A stretch of 64,000 bases of DNA, taken from Drosophila pseudoobscura (taxonomy: Eukaryota; Arthropoda; Insecta; Diptera; Drosophilidae). The notes below the pieces were generated by a model. It was not told the DNA's origin. It did no database searches and saw nothing but the letters and a program-made list of their open reading frames with translations. Below are positions 33,377 to 44,256 of this stretch, in pieces. The translations under genes and the position numbers were made by a program. Numbering within the stretch: position 1 is the stretch's first letter; each line of letters begins with the position of its first letter. The stretch is from the NCBI RefSeq assembly GCF_009870125.1, contig NC_046680.1, forward strand, positions 3,906,001 to 3,970,000, given 5' to 3'.

Positions 33377-35695
33377 TTGGGGCTTTCGCAAGACCAGGAG
33401 CCAGGCCAATCCATGTGTGTATCTACCCTCAGCGTACTTTATGCATATTTATAGATTTGTTTGGCAAACTAACAAACCAAAACTATAACCAAAGGCGCAC
33501 GCGACGGAGATATGGAACACAGAGAGAGAGAAAGAGAGGTTCAGACCCAGTTTGTGAGCCAGATTATACGTATTATTGGCGGCGCCTTTTTAACCGAAAC
33601 GCTTTAGTTGGTCCATTGGGCATTTGGCAGTCAGTAGCCAGCTGTTTTCTACCCAACATAACGGTAATAATAATATAATCGATTTTGTGTGCAATTATTT
33701 GAAGTTTGGTACGGCTGCCTCTGAAATTCAACAATGAACATTTCAACGGACTGCAGTCCGCTGCACTTGCTCGCTATTCATGCGTATTTTCAGTTTGATT
33801 CAAGCGATTTTGTTCACAAACCTGATTAATTTGCTTAGTTGGCTCGACTAGTATTACATCACTTAACTGAAGCTAACCTTTTGTTTAAAGATTTCGTAAA
33901 ATTTTTCGTCGGCGGATTCGGATTTGTTTCCAAACCTATATCCCAAAAATCCGTCGCTGTATGAAATGTTGAAAATTATGCAAATTTTTGTGTCGCTTTT
34001 CTTTATTTGTTTTACTAGGGAACAGTCATAAATTTCAGATTTGGATGAAATTGGTCTTTAACAGATTTTGGTTTCGTTGTTTTTTTATGATCTTTTAATG
34101 CTGTGTATGTTTCATTTTCGGATGTTCACGCCTTGTTGACTCTTAATATACATATTATTTGATGGCGATACTACGGGCTCAGACATCGAGGGAGAAGGGG
34201 TCAACAAGTTGGATCTCTCATGAGTTTCCCATCTGCGGTTGCCCAATAACTAGCCCCCGCTCCCTCCCTCGCTTCGGGTTGTGGATGGGAGCCAATTGAC
34301 ATTGACCCCATGACTCGACACGGACTAATGCCCGGCTGGAGGCATACAAAATTGACAGACCAGTATTAGGTATATGTGTTATGTTTCGGGGCTAATGGAC
34401 CTTTAGGAATAAGCGTGCCTGACTGGGTGTTGCTTCTGTAAAGTTTCCTCAGAAGAGAACAGGGAAAGACACATGTACAGGTTGTTATTCTTTTATCAGA
34501 AGGCCTATTCATCCATAGAGAGTTATAGCACATGGGCTGTGATGTTTGGAGTGACATGGGAGTGATGTTTTCTCTCTGTTTTGGGTCCGTTGTGGGTTTG
34601 CTCTACTCATAAACCGCACATTTTTCCTGATTTAGTCTCAACACCCAGCTTCCTACTTCCCACAACAAAAAAAAAGCCGCCGTTTCGGGTTCAATAATTC
34701 GGAGACCCACAAACGGAGGGAGAACAAGTAATGTGTTTTATGCAATGGAAATAAAGTCAAATGAAATGTGATGACGGGCTGTGAGAAAGGCGCGATTAGG
34801 CCAATAAACACCGTGAATTTAAGACAATGCCAACGAATGCAAGGTAATTAACACGAAATCCACATGAAAGTAATGGGTTCAATTGCCAAAACGAAACCTG
34901 TTAAACCTTTGGGGCTGTGGTGTTGATGGGGGAGGAATTCACAGCTCATTAATAGATTCGTATCTTTGTCTCCGCGGTAAGTGTCGCCTGAAATGTTACC
35001 CGAATTTCAGCGGAGATACGTGTTCTGCTTGGGTTCGTATAATGTAATAATGGTAATAATGGTGGATTTTTGCATGCAAATGAGGGGTTACTGGAGCAGC
35101 TCGTGTGCATGCGGTCAGACGTTGACGTTGAGTCATCTCCATTGTTGTTATCGATCAAGTGATCGGTTCATTGCCGTTTCACCTAAAATGGAAACACAGC
35201 CTTTTGCTTCTGCTGCTGCCGGTCTTACGTCGCGGCGTCGAGGGTTCACTGTGCCTGCAGTGCACTCGGAACTGTGCTCATTGAGATCTTCACATCGATC
35301 TCTCAATGTGTGACAATTACCTTTTTAATTGGCCCACTTTGTATGCCTTAGCTGTTGATCTTTACGTGGGAGTCAAATGTGTTTTTTCATCAATGTAACC
35401 ATAAATAATTTCACATCACCTCTGTCATTGAACCTGATTTGAATGAAAAGACTTCAGAAAAAATGCTTTTTGTTATCGATTACCTTGGTTATTAATCATA
35501 ATTAGATGGTTTCTCAAAGAGAACGGGAAGTGGCTTGAATGGGTTTTTGTAAGGAAGCCCATTATCTATCCAAAAATATAGGTTGAACCTTGATTATAGA
35601 ACTCTCATTGGAACATTTTTGTATATGTGGAGGCTTTATGTACATATGAATGAATATTCATTTGCCATTTCTTCAGATATGACGCTCTTATTTTG

Positions 35696-35757
35696 ATACA
35701 TATGTACATATTTACATGTACACATGTACATGTACATGTACAGTACTGTACATATGT
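35696..35757. repeat. Palindromic ACATGT/ACATATGT tract
   Basis: A run of overlapping palindromes (ATACATATGTACAT, ACATGTACACATGTACATGT, GTACAGTACTGTACATATGT) covers about 60 bp and can fold on itself. Similar but shorter ACATATGTAC words recur across the window. Confidence 0.75.
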
Positions 35758-36328
35758 ACTCACTGGTTCTACCGTTAGCCGTAGAGCACGACTGGGATGT
35801 TCTTCCTGGAGTAGGTGTCAGAGATGCCAATGCCTTAATGGCAGTTTTTGAATTAATATTGCTTTTGGTTCACCAATTAAACAACGTCAACTGTTTTGGA
35901 GTTCAATTTTCAATGTGAAGATTCGCCAGTAAAGATTAATTGAAACAAATCTTTACAACATTAATCATGCAGCAGCAACGACAGCAGAAGCAAAAGCAAC
36001 AATACGCTTAACTCAAAAGAGAGAATGACGAGTCTCACTCAAGACTTTGACTCAAAAGCTAAGCCAGAGTCCAAAGCTTGAACTATGGAACGAAAAATGC
36101 AAGTGTTTTCTGTTTTCGCTTTCATTGAAAGCTTTCAAGGCTTTTGGCTTGAGCCAGCGTGTCGTCTAGCCCCATTCCAGCCACGATCAACGGTTTGGCC
36201 CAAAGCTCCCCACCACTCTCAGTTTCTGTCTGTCTCTCGCGTAGCGGCGTAGCTATTGCTGTCCCGTTTGCACCGTCAGCTTTGGATCAATTTTGGACTC
36301 CGTCGAGCGGCCCAAGCGAACGTTAACT

Positions 36329-37390
36329 TCAGTGTGCGCCGACCAGTTTCCGAGACGGCCACAAACATTTTAAGACAAAATAACCAACAAAAAAAAAAAA
36401 CAAAAAAATTCAACAGTTAACGGTTATGCAGATCGCTGCTGTACGGATACTCCCGAAATCCCATTCAGAATCCCATTCAGAGTTCTGTTCAGTGCAGTGA
36501 CAAAAGTGACGTCAAGGGAGAGCTCTAAAGTGCAGTTCAGTCCCCGTCCAGCAGCAGCTCCTCGTCAAGCTCTCTCCCTATCTCTGTCTTAGCACCCGTT
36601 TTCGTAATCGAATTGTGCAAAAAAGCATACAAAAAAGTGAATCTGCTTTTAAAGTTATCTTAGACTCCATCTCGCTCGCACCCAGCTTTTAATTTTGCGT
36701 CTGTTTCGCTGCCGTCGTCGTCGCTCTCACCGCCGCCGCTGTCGCTGCTGAAGTCGCGGCTCGTATTGTTTATGTTTTTGTGTGTTCTGAGCTGCTGCTC
36801 TGCCTGCCCCGCCCCAGCCTCCTGCTTGCTCAGAAGGTTGAGAGGTAATAATAAAAGCAATACAATCACAATGAAACGAAATTGAGTGAAAAATATATTT
36901 CGCTTACAGAAAGCAACAAAATCAAATAAGTTAACAAGAAAAAATCCGCTGGCGAGCGAATTTCACGCCGTATTTAATCTTTGCCCACTGACCGCCTCCA
37001 GCTTAATCGCTGCTCGTCTTTCTTTCCGTTCCGTTCCGTTCGCGTTCGCGTGTGTTCTGTGCTCCGGCTCCGGCTCTGGCTCCAGGTCCAGCTTCAGCTA
37101 CGGCCACGGTTCCGTTCCGACTTTGATTTCGATACGCTTCCGCTGCTGTCTTCTGTCTATCTGTCGCGCGTTTGTCCTATCGTTTTCGTAGCAAATTCGT
37201 TTTCAAATTCAACAAAAAGTAGCTGTACCACTGCCATTTCTTTGGAAGAGTTCTTGAGTCAAGTCAACCAGATAATCACAGTGCTTAGTGGCTGCATATG
37301 AGAGTGCTGCAAAAACTTAGAAATTAAATAAAAATAAGTTTGGTTCGGAGCTCTAGTTTTGCCAGAAATAAAACACAGAAACAAACTTAG
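36329..37390 (+). promoter_or_regulatory. Probable promoter and 5' UTR exon of the ADAMTS gene
   Basis: An initiator-like TCAGTG lies at 36329-36334 in a GC-rich context, with the downstream word AGACG at 36353 (close to, but not at, the usual DPE spacing). The following kilobase has the look of a long 5' UTR: A-runs, short upstream ATGs and no conserved protein. It ends in a strong donor CTTAG|GTGAGT at 37390/37391. The next plausible acceptor on this strand is TTTTCAG at 44202, just before the signal-peptide exon. Transcript continuity is inferred. Confidence 0.5.
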
Positions 37391-40300
37391 GTGAGTTTAG
37401 AGATACTATTAAATAATATAGTATATGACATAATATGATATAATAGGCTGTAATATACAGTAAGTTATTGGAAAAATATTTCCCAGTTCGATCTGTTCTG
37501 AAAGATAGCAAGGGAATTTATGACCAATAGAGAACAACCATTCTGGTGTGATTTGAAGACCCGATTCAAAAATGCGGAAATCGAAGTGAAATCGATGAAA
37601 ATAATCGTACAAATTTTGATACTTTTATTCAGGAAAATGTATTTAACCCTTTACCTAGTATGTACTTTTTGTAAGATCCATTTCCATTCATCACATGATC
37701 TTCTTCACTGTTCTCAGACTTCTTACCCTCCTGGACATCTCCTCTGGCATGTCACAACGCTAGATTAGTCGAAAGGGGGATCAAAATTTGATATACATAT
37801 AAGAAATATAATAAAAAGTTGCCTGGTTGGATTTTACTAATTTGCAGACAAGTTTTGGTTCAAGTTATTACTTCATACGTGAGCTTCGATTCCAATATGG
37901 ACGGACCTGCTAATAGCTTTGTCAAACAAAAAAAGTTATGGTAACTGTTAGAAATACATTTCTTCGGAAAGGGCAATGGAACTTTTCTACATCGAGAACA
38001 TACCCATACACTCGTACAATCTTTAAGAACAATTCAAAGGGGATTCCGAATGGAACTCCAGAGATTCATACGTTAATCTATACATATGTACATACATATG
38101 AACATGCTTGTATCTGTGCAACGCAGAGGGCGAAACAACAGTTCTGGTAAGCAATCGGCATGGGAGGGTGGGATAAACAAGACCTCTAGAGCAGGATCCG
38201 GCTCCGGGGAGGGGAGCCCAGATATACCATATGCATGTACATATTTATGTATGTATGTATGTACATACCCAGTACATGTACAAAAACTTTTGTTTTAGTT
38301 GGGCCCACAAAATGGGCTTGTTTTCCAGTGGAGGTTGAGTGGAGCTGGTTTTGTTTTATATATTTTTTATTTCGCTGAAACAACTTTTCGTGCCACACTG
38401 TTGTTGTAGGCTTATTATCCCATTGTCGGTGGTGTGTGTCTGTGTATGTTTGTGTGTATGTGTATTTGTTGGTGTATGGATTGGTATTTTGGTGTGCTTT
38501 TCGAGCCTCGGACCAACGCGATTTTGTAATATTGCTACAGTTATTATTGCCCGCTACGCTTTGCTCTCCTTAATGTTGTTTCTGCTATTGCAATTATTGC
38601 AGTTTTTGATTTCAACAAAGAGAAAGACTGTGCAAGAGAGTCAGCTGGAGAGTGGCAGAGCGGGCGAGCTCTCCAGCTGGAGAGAGAAAGAAGCTTTGAG
38701 CTTTTGCCTCCGCCTTTGTCTGCTGGCCGTCGACCACGGGGGATTATTGCAACTTTCTATGCTATTGGTATTCCTTGGAAGTCATTCAAACAGCCCTAAC
38801 ACATCTATATATAAATCTGTTTCTTGAGACATATTCCACATATAAATATAGTATACATATGTACATATGTACGGTATGTTTTGAATAACCAGTGCAGGTC
38901 TCATTCATCACAAGGGGTTAAATGCAATTTGTTTCGGGCATTAATTTACTTGTGTTTCGAAGACGAAACTCGAGTAACCTGTTGGTTCGTATTTTTACTT
39001 TTGTTGCCATTCAACATTCATTCAGCAGTCAGTGGTTGCTGCTACTCATATTTGCTTAACATACATACATATGTACATGGAATAGTTGCTGTTGCTCCGC
39101 TCCGGGTAGTCAATGTACTCAAGTTTGTTTGTTTTGCACTTGCACAGAAAGCATTTGTTTTTCTCCCCCCCTTCCGAAGGGTTTTATGCAATTATTTAGT
39201 GGGAGATGTATTTATTGTAGTCTTGTTCAAACAGTTCAATAGAAACTGAAGAAATTAAATAATTTAATCCGCTAAAAAGCTTCGCGTTATATTCGATATA
39301 TTATTCTTTGTTCAAAGCCTAAATTTATTTATAATTTATTCAAGTTTAAGACAGGAAAATGCCAATTTTCCAACTTTAAAATCAATTAAAAATATACAAA
39401 TATAATATAAATGTGTAATTTTCCGTAAAAACCGTTCAGCTTACGCTTACGTTAAAAAATGTTCAAAATATAGACAAAATGGAAAATGGAATAATAAAAA
39501 ATCAAAAGCAAATTGAAATCAAATCTAAACTGAAGTCAAACATTTCGGGCAACGTCTTCTTCAATTTCAATTTCACTTTCATTTTTATGCGGTTTACAAC
39601 TTTTCCGATAGTTGCCGGCTTCAACCGCAGCAGCGACGTTGGTGTTGACGTCGACGTAGCACGCAATCAGCTTAGGCTGCTGTTGTTGCATGTTGTAACA
39701 ACAGCTGGAAAATTATAGCAAGAGCAGCGGTAGTTGCAACAGCAAGCGAGAAATGCAGCGCGAAACATAAGCCGCCACAACAAATTTTTCATTCAGAAAC
39801 TCCGACAATTTTTGAAAGCGAAATAAAAAATGTGCGAATTATGTTGGTGCCAGTTCTTTGGTCACATAATTGATTTATGCAGCATGTTGTTCTTTTCCTT
39901 TTTTTTGTTAGTTTTTGCCTCTTTTCTGCTGTCATTGCCTGCATCTTGAAATTTAATTAGTTTTGCCATATTATGTATACGCAATTTTCCCTCTCTCTGC
40001 ATGCCTTCTTCTTCTTCGTCATTTTTTCATGCAATTTTTCAATATTTGCACATTGTTTTAATGGCCCCTTAATGAGTATATCTTCAAACAGGTTTAGGCA
40101 TTTATTTACTGTTATATCTCTCTCTCTCTTGTCTTTTGAATTAATGGTATTACGTATACGCACTGTATGGTCCGCTATGCGTGAGCCCATGCTTACGATG
40201 CTCTCTTTGGTGGATTCTCTTGGCTAGGAGCATAATCTACATAAATTAATAGTTTGCCTGAAAACAGATGTTGCGGCCAAAAGTTTTCCAAACATCTAAA

Positions 40301-40431
40301 GCCAAGGCCCTGAAACAGGTTTGGAAGCCAACATCTTTGATGACTTCAGTCAGCGAACTCAGACTTTAGATAGTGCTCAGAAGAAACAGATTCAAATATT
40401 TTGTTAGCATATATTTTAAGGTTTCGCTTTT

Positions 40432-41239
40432 TATACCCGATACTCAAAATGAGTATTGGGGTATATTAGATTTGTGGCAAAAGTGGATGTGTGTAACGTC
40501 CAGAAGGAATCGTTTCCGACCCCATAAAGTATATATATTCTTGATCAGCATCAATAGCCGAGTCGATTGAGCCATGTCTTTCTGTCCGTCAGACAAAGAA
40601 ATGCTCAATAATGCTCAAAGACTATAAGAGCTAGAGCAACGATGTTTTGGATCCAGACTTCTGTGATATGTCACTGCTACAAAAATATTTCAAAACTTTG
40701 CCCGCCCACTTCCGCCCCCACAAAGGGCGAAAATCTGTGGCATCCACAATTTTAAAGATAGGAGAAAACCAAAAACGCAGAATCGTAGCCAGCATCAAGA
40801 AAACAATTTCATTTTTTCTCGCCCTGTCTCTCTCTAACACACACGTAGCATAGGCGGCTTTGCTTAGAGTAAAACATTAGCGCCTAGATCTCAGAGACTA
40901 TAAAAGCTAGAGCAACAAAGGACGAAAACATGTTGCATCCACAATATTGCAGATACGAGAAAACTAAAAGCGCAGAATCATAGATAATGACCATATCTAT
41001 CAGATTGCTGAATCTGGATCAGATCAGATCATTTTTATAGCCAAAAGGAACAAATCAATTTGCTGTGGCTACGCAGCGCCCGACGTCACGCTCAGACTGA
41101 TTTTCCGTCTCTCTCGCACGCACTCTTTATCGTGTCGTTTAATATTAGCGGCGTCTGCCGGAGGAGAGCCATACTGACTTAGTATCGGGTATAACTGTAG
41201 AGTTGCGGTCTCCGCAGCAACTCACAACGTTCCCCCTCG
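40432..41239 (+). mobile_element. DINE-1/ISX-like helitron, internally deleted
   Basis: An 808 bp copy with both ends intact: TATACCCGATACTC on the left; AGTATCGGGTATA, the terminal hairpin and CCCCCTCG on the right. Compared with the copy at 15861 it lacks about 200 bp from the middle. After 'CAGAGACTATAAAAGCTAGAG' it jumps directly to the CAAAGGACGAAAACATG block. The GA-rich tract near 40808-40835 differs from the other copies (CTCGCCCTGTCTCTCTCTAA). Confidence 0.88.
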
Positions 41240-41442
41240 TTTTTCTGGCTTCTGGGCAACAATGTAAAATATATGTGCACAGCTGTTTCTTCAGCTTCTG
41301 ATGTTGTCGGCAAAATTTTCAACACCCGACTCAAGGTACAAGTTCCCAAAGCACACATCCATTGTCTAATAAAAATGATCAAGACAATGGTCTAAAGATT
41401 CGCTCGCCCTTATCCAAACACACATTCACAAAAACTAAGATA

Positions 41443-41445
<3 letters not shown>

Positions 41446-41475
<30 letters not shown>
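41446..41475. repeat. GA microsatellite
   Basis: About 15 uninterrupted GA units, 200 bp after the helitron, in the probable first ADAMTS intron. It is a candidate GAGA-factor binding tract by sequence only. Confidence 0.9.
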
Positions 41476-41476
<1 letters not shown>

Positions 41477-41529
41477 CTGAAAATGTTGATCAAATACAAA
41501 AAGTTCAGGTCACAGACATTTTACGTAAT

Positions 41530-41583
41530 CTCCGCCTCCATCTCCGTCTCCATCTCCGTCTCCGTCTCCACCCCCACCTCCAC
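41530..41583. repeat. CTCCRT hexanucleotide repeat
   Basis: Around nine imperfect copies of CTCCGT/CTCCAT/CACCTC. The same CTCCGT unit repeats again near 45129-45148 and 46231-46252 in the next intron. Confidence 0.85.
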
Positions 41584-44202
41584 CTAATCGCCGTCTGCAA
41601 CTTGCAGCGAATTGTGTCTGCCAAATACATACGTACATAGCTGAGAAACATATATTATCTGTTGTGCAAAATGTGCACAGTTGAACTTTGTTTTGTCACC
41701 TTTGTGGAGTATGCAATGGTTTGGGTCTAGATTGAACTGCGGAGTGCGCTAATTCCGATCAGCATTGCTCATCCGCCCTGCTGGAGGGCGGTGTTTCTGC
41801 CCAGACCCAGAGACAGAACTAGTGCGAGGTAGCAAATGATAAATTAAGTTCATTATCAAGCGAAATGCAGAGCTAATCACACCAGGTAGACGTCACTGGC
41901 CCTGGTGCTCACCATTGAAACGATGGCTATCCGCCAACAGAAGCAGCGGTGGCAGCAGCCAAATTAACTGAAAGTCGGCTGTCTATTGGAGCAGGGGAAA
42001 AAGGTGGCGTGGCCCAGAGAAAGAAAGGGACTGGAGGCGAGAGGTGCTGGCCCAGTCCGACTGTCAATGTCAATTTAAGTAAAACGCTGACGCCCCTTAA
42101 AAACAGAAACAGCCAGCGATGGACTCACATACATATGTACATATAACAGCCCCGCTGCAGCAGTGGCAGCGTTGGCCAAACCAACTCAGATTGTTGTGTC
42201 AGCAAATTCATTAAGAAAGCAAGGGAGCTGAAAGCAAAAGCAAAAGCAAAACCAAATCCAAAACCAATACCAACACCAAAACCATCAACCACACGAAAAA
42301 ATTCCCATAAAGCCGAAACAGACGCTGACGCTGACGCTGGGGTAAAAGCCAGCCGAAAAATTAAAGTGAAAAAAGACTGAAATATATGGCCGAGTGCTGG
42401 CCGACTCGTAGTCGGTGGCATAATTATGCGGAAGCTGACGGTGCAACTTGCTTTCTGCCGCTCGCTGCGGCTGCTGTTGTCTCTTTCAATGGCCTTTGGC
42501 ACAGTTCCAATTCCATTTCCATTTCCACACTCTTGGGGCAGGCTGTTTCTGCTTCTGTTTGAAACTGGTTGACATTTGATGATGCGTATCTTTTCTTCAC
42601 TCCGCCTTTTGCGGAGCTATATGCCAGCAATTATATAAAAATATGAGCGGCAATTATGCAAGATTGAATACAAATCAAAAAATAGTTTTGCCATAGCCAT
42701 AACCTTGAGCTGGCTGCGACTCAGCTCGATGCATGCACGCATATGGCGAATGATTCGACCCTAATCGACCTTAATTATGCAAATGATCGACTCAATGGAG
42801 CTGCCTGCCATCTTGAGCCGCTTCTGCAGAGTACCTGCCTTTGTTTACCCCATAACTGTTTCTGTTTCTTGTCTTATTTGGATCTTGAATACAGGCGAAC
42901 ACTGTACTGGTAAACGTTACGTTTTGTCCTCCGGCTTAGTCACAATAATTCGGTGTTCATTAGCTACACTTGAGTTGACTTCCAGCATGCCTTTAAATTG
43001 TTTTCATTTTCATATTTGCACTAAAGAAGTTTGCTTCCTGAGTCTTTTGTTCTTTCCTGTTCCTTTCTTTGCTGATCAACAGAAATAATACTTAAATACT
43101 TGGGAAATTGCACTTTCTGTTGCAGACGAGTCGGTCTTTGGCTCCGACTCTTGCTCTAACCTTGGGTTGGAGCTCAGAATCGGAAGAGCAGTAGCCTGTG
43201 GCAGTCCATGTCCAACGCCACTCCGTTTATCGTTTGTGTTTTCTCTGGTGAAGGGCAGAGGGGAAAATCAAAGGATACTTGGGCCCACACTTTCTTTGTA
43301 TTGAATTCGGGCCATGAGAAATCTTGCATCATTTGCATGCAAGTTGTGCAAAACCTTTAGGGGGAAGCGGGCAAATAAAATGTCATGCAATTTGTCGTAA
43401 ATGCCGCCGAGAAGTTGCAACATGAAATCGCAGTTGCTGAAGCAGTGCTACTGCTTCTGCTGCTGCTACTGCTGGTGCTGGAGTTGCTGTTGGTCAGTTC
43501 TGTTTGTTTTCTTGGTCGGTTTGTCAAAAGGTATGGATAGGATGGCCCGGCATGGCATGGCATGGAATGGGATGCTGTTTGCCTCCTGCCACGCATCGCT
43601 GCATCATTACTGACAATTAGCCGCATTTGATGCCGGGGCGGATGTGCAAAGGCTGCAACAGCAGCATCATTAGCTATCAGCAGGGCCGGACGATTCAAGA
43701 TTGTTTTACCGTCACGAGGCTGCTTTTTGCTTCTTGCTGCTTGCTTCTTGGCTTTATGCAACCATTAATTACTCGGCCAACGGGTCCGAAAACTAGGTTT
43801 TGCTACTAAAAATACAATTATTAAGTGAACAGCCATACTCGTAGAAGCGATGCAGTTGCAACAGTTGACGAACACTGTCGATGATGGCATGTACTTACTG
43901 TACTTGGATTAATGCAATAATGTCCATTTGAGCATGACCAAAAGGTGTGGGGGTGGTTCAAGAGAGCAGGGGTGGTGGAAGGCAGAAATGTTCAATAGGG
44001 TTTGCATGCCGCAATCGGTTGAAGAGAATGGATAAGGTACGAAAAGGGAAGCACCACTTTAAGTAATTACAATATGAGAGAGAGAAGTGCTCTTCCAAAA
44101 TGGAGGGAAAGAACAGGAGGAGAAATTGTAAGAAACCAACTAGATTACGCCCCTTTGTTTAATCAGTTTATTAATCGATTTTACCACTTCTTACATTTTC
44201 AG

Positions 44203-44256
44203 GTTAGCAGTTTTCAGGAAACACTGTAGCACACTCTAGGCGAGCTGCCCAGCAAA
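44203..44256 (+). other. 5' UTR part of the signal-peptide exon
   Basis: An acceptor TTACATTTTCAG precedes 44203. 54 nt of leader then runs to the ATG at 44257. This supports a noncoding first exon upstream. Confidence 0.6.

Larger units (their letters stand above)
30957..36328. other. Intergenic, no gene seen (5.4 kb)
   Basis: Between the DUF1091 gene and the ADAMTS 5' exon there are only short open frames without domains. The stretch holds the TATATG microsatellite at 31325-31393, short 12-bp tandem repeats near 33284-33376, and a palindromic ACATGT-rich tract at 35696-35757. It is likely upstream regulatory DNA of the ADAMTS gene. Confidence 0.5.
37391..44202 (+). other. Probable first intron of the ADAMTS gene (6.8 kb)
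   Basis: No coding exon is visible. The intron holds a helitron (40432-41239), a GA microsatellite (41446-41475), a CTCCRT hexamer repeat (about 41530-41583) and A/C-rich hexamer repeats near 42230-42290 and 42318-42340. Several ACATATGTAC words occur. It may contain enhancers, but I cannot place one. Confidence 0.45.

Noticed and set aside
36353-36357. AGACG as a canonical DPE
   Set aside because: It lies at +23 from the initiator A rather than the required +28, so I do not call a DPE.
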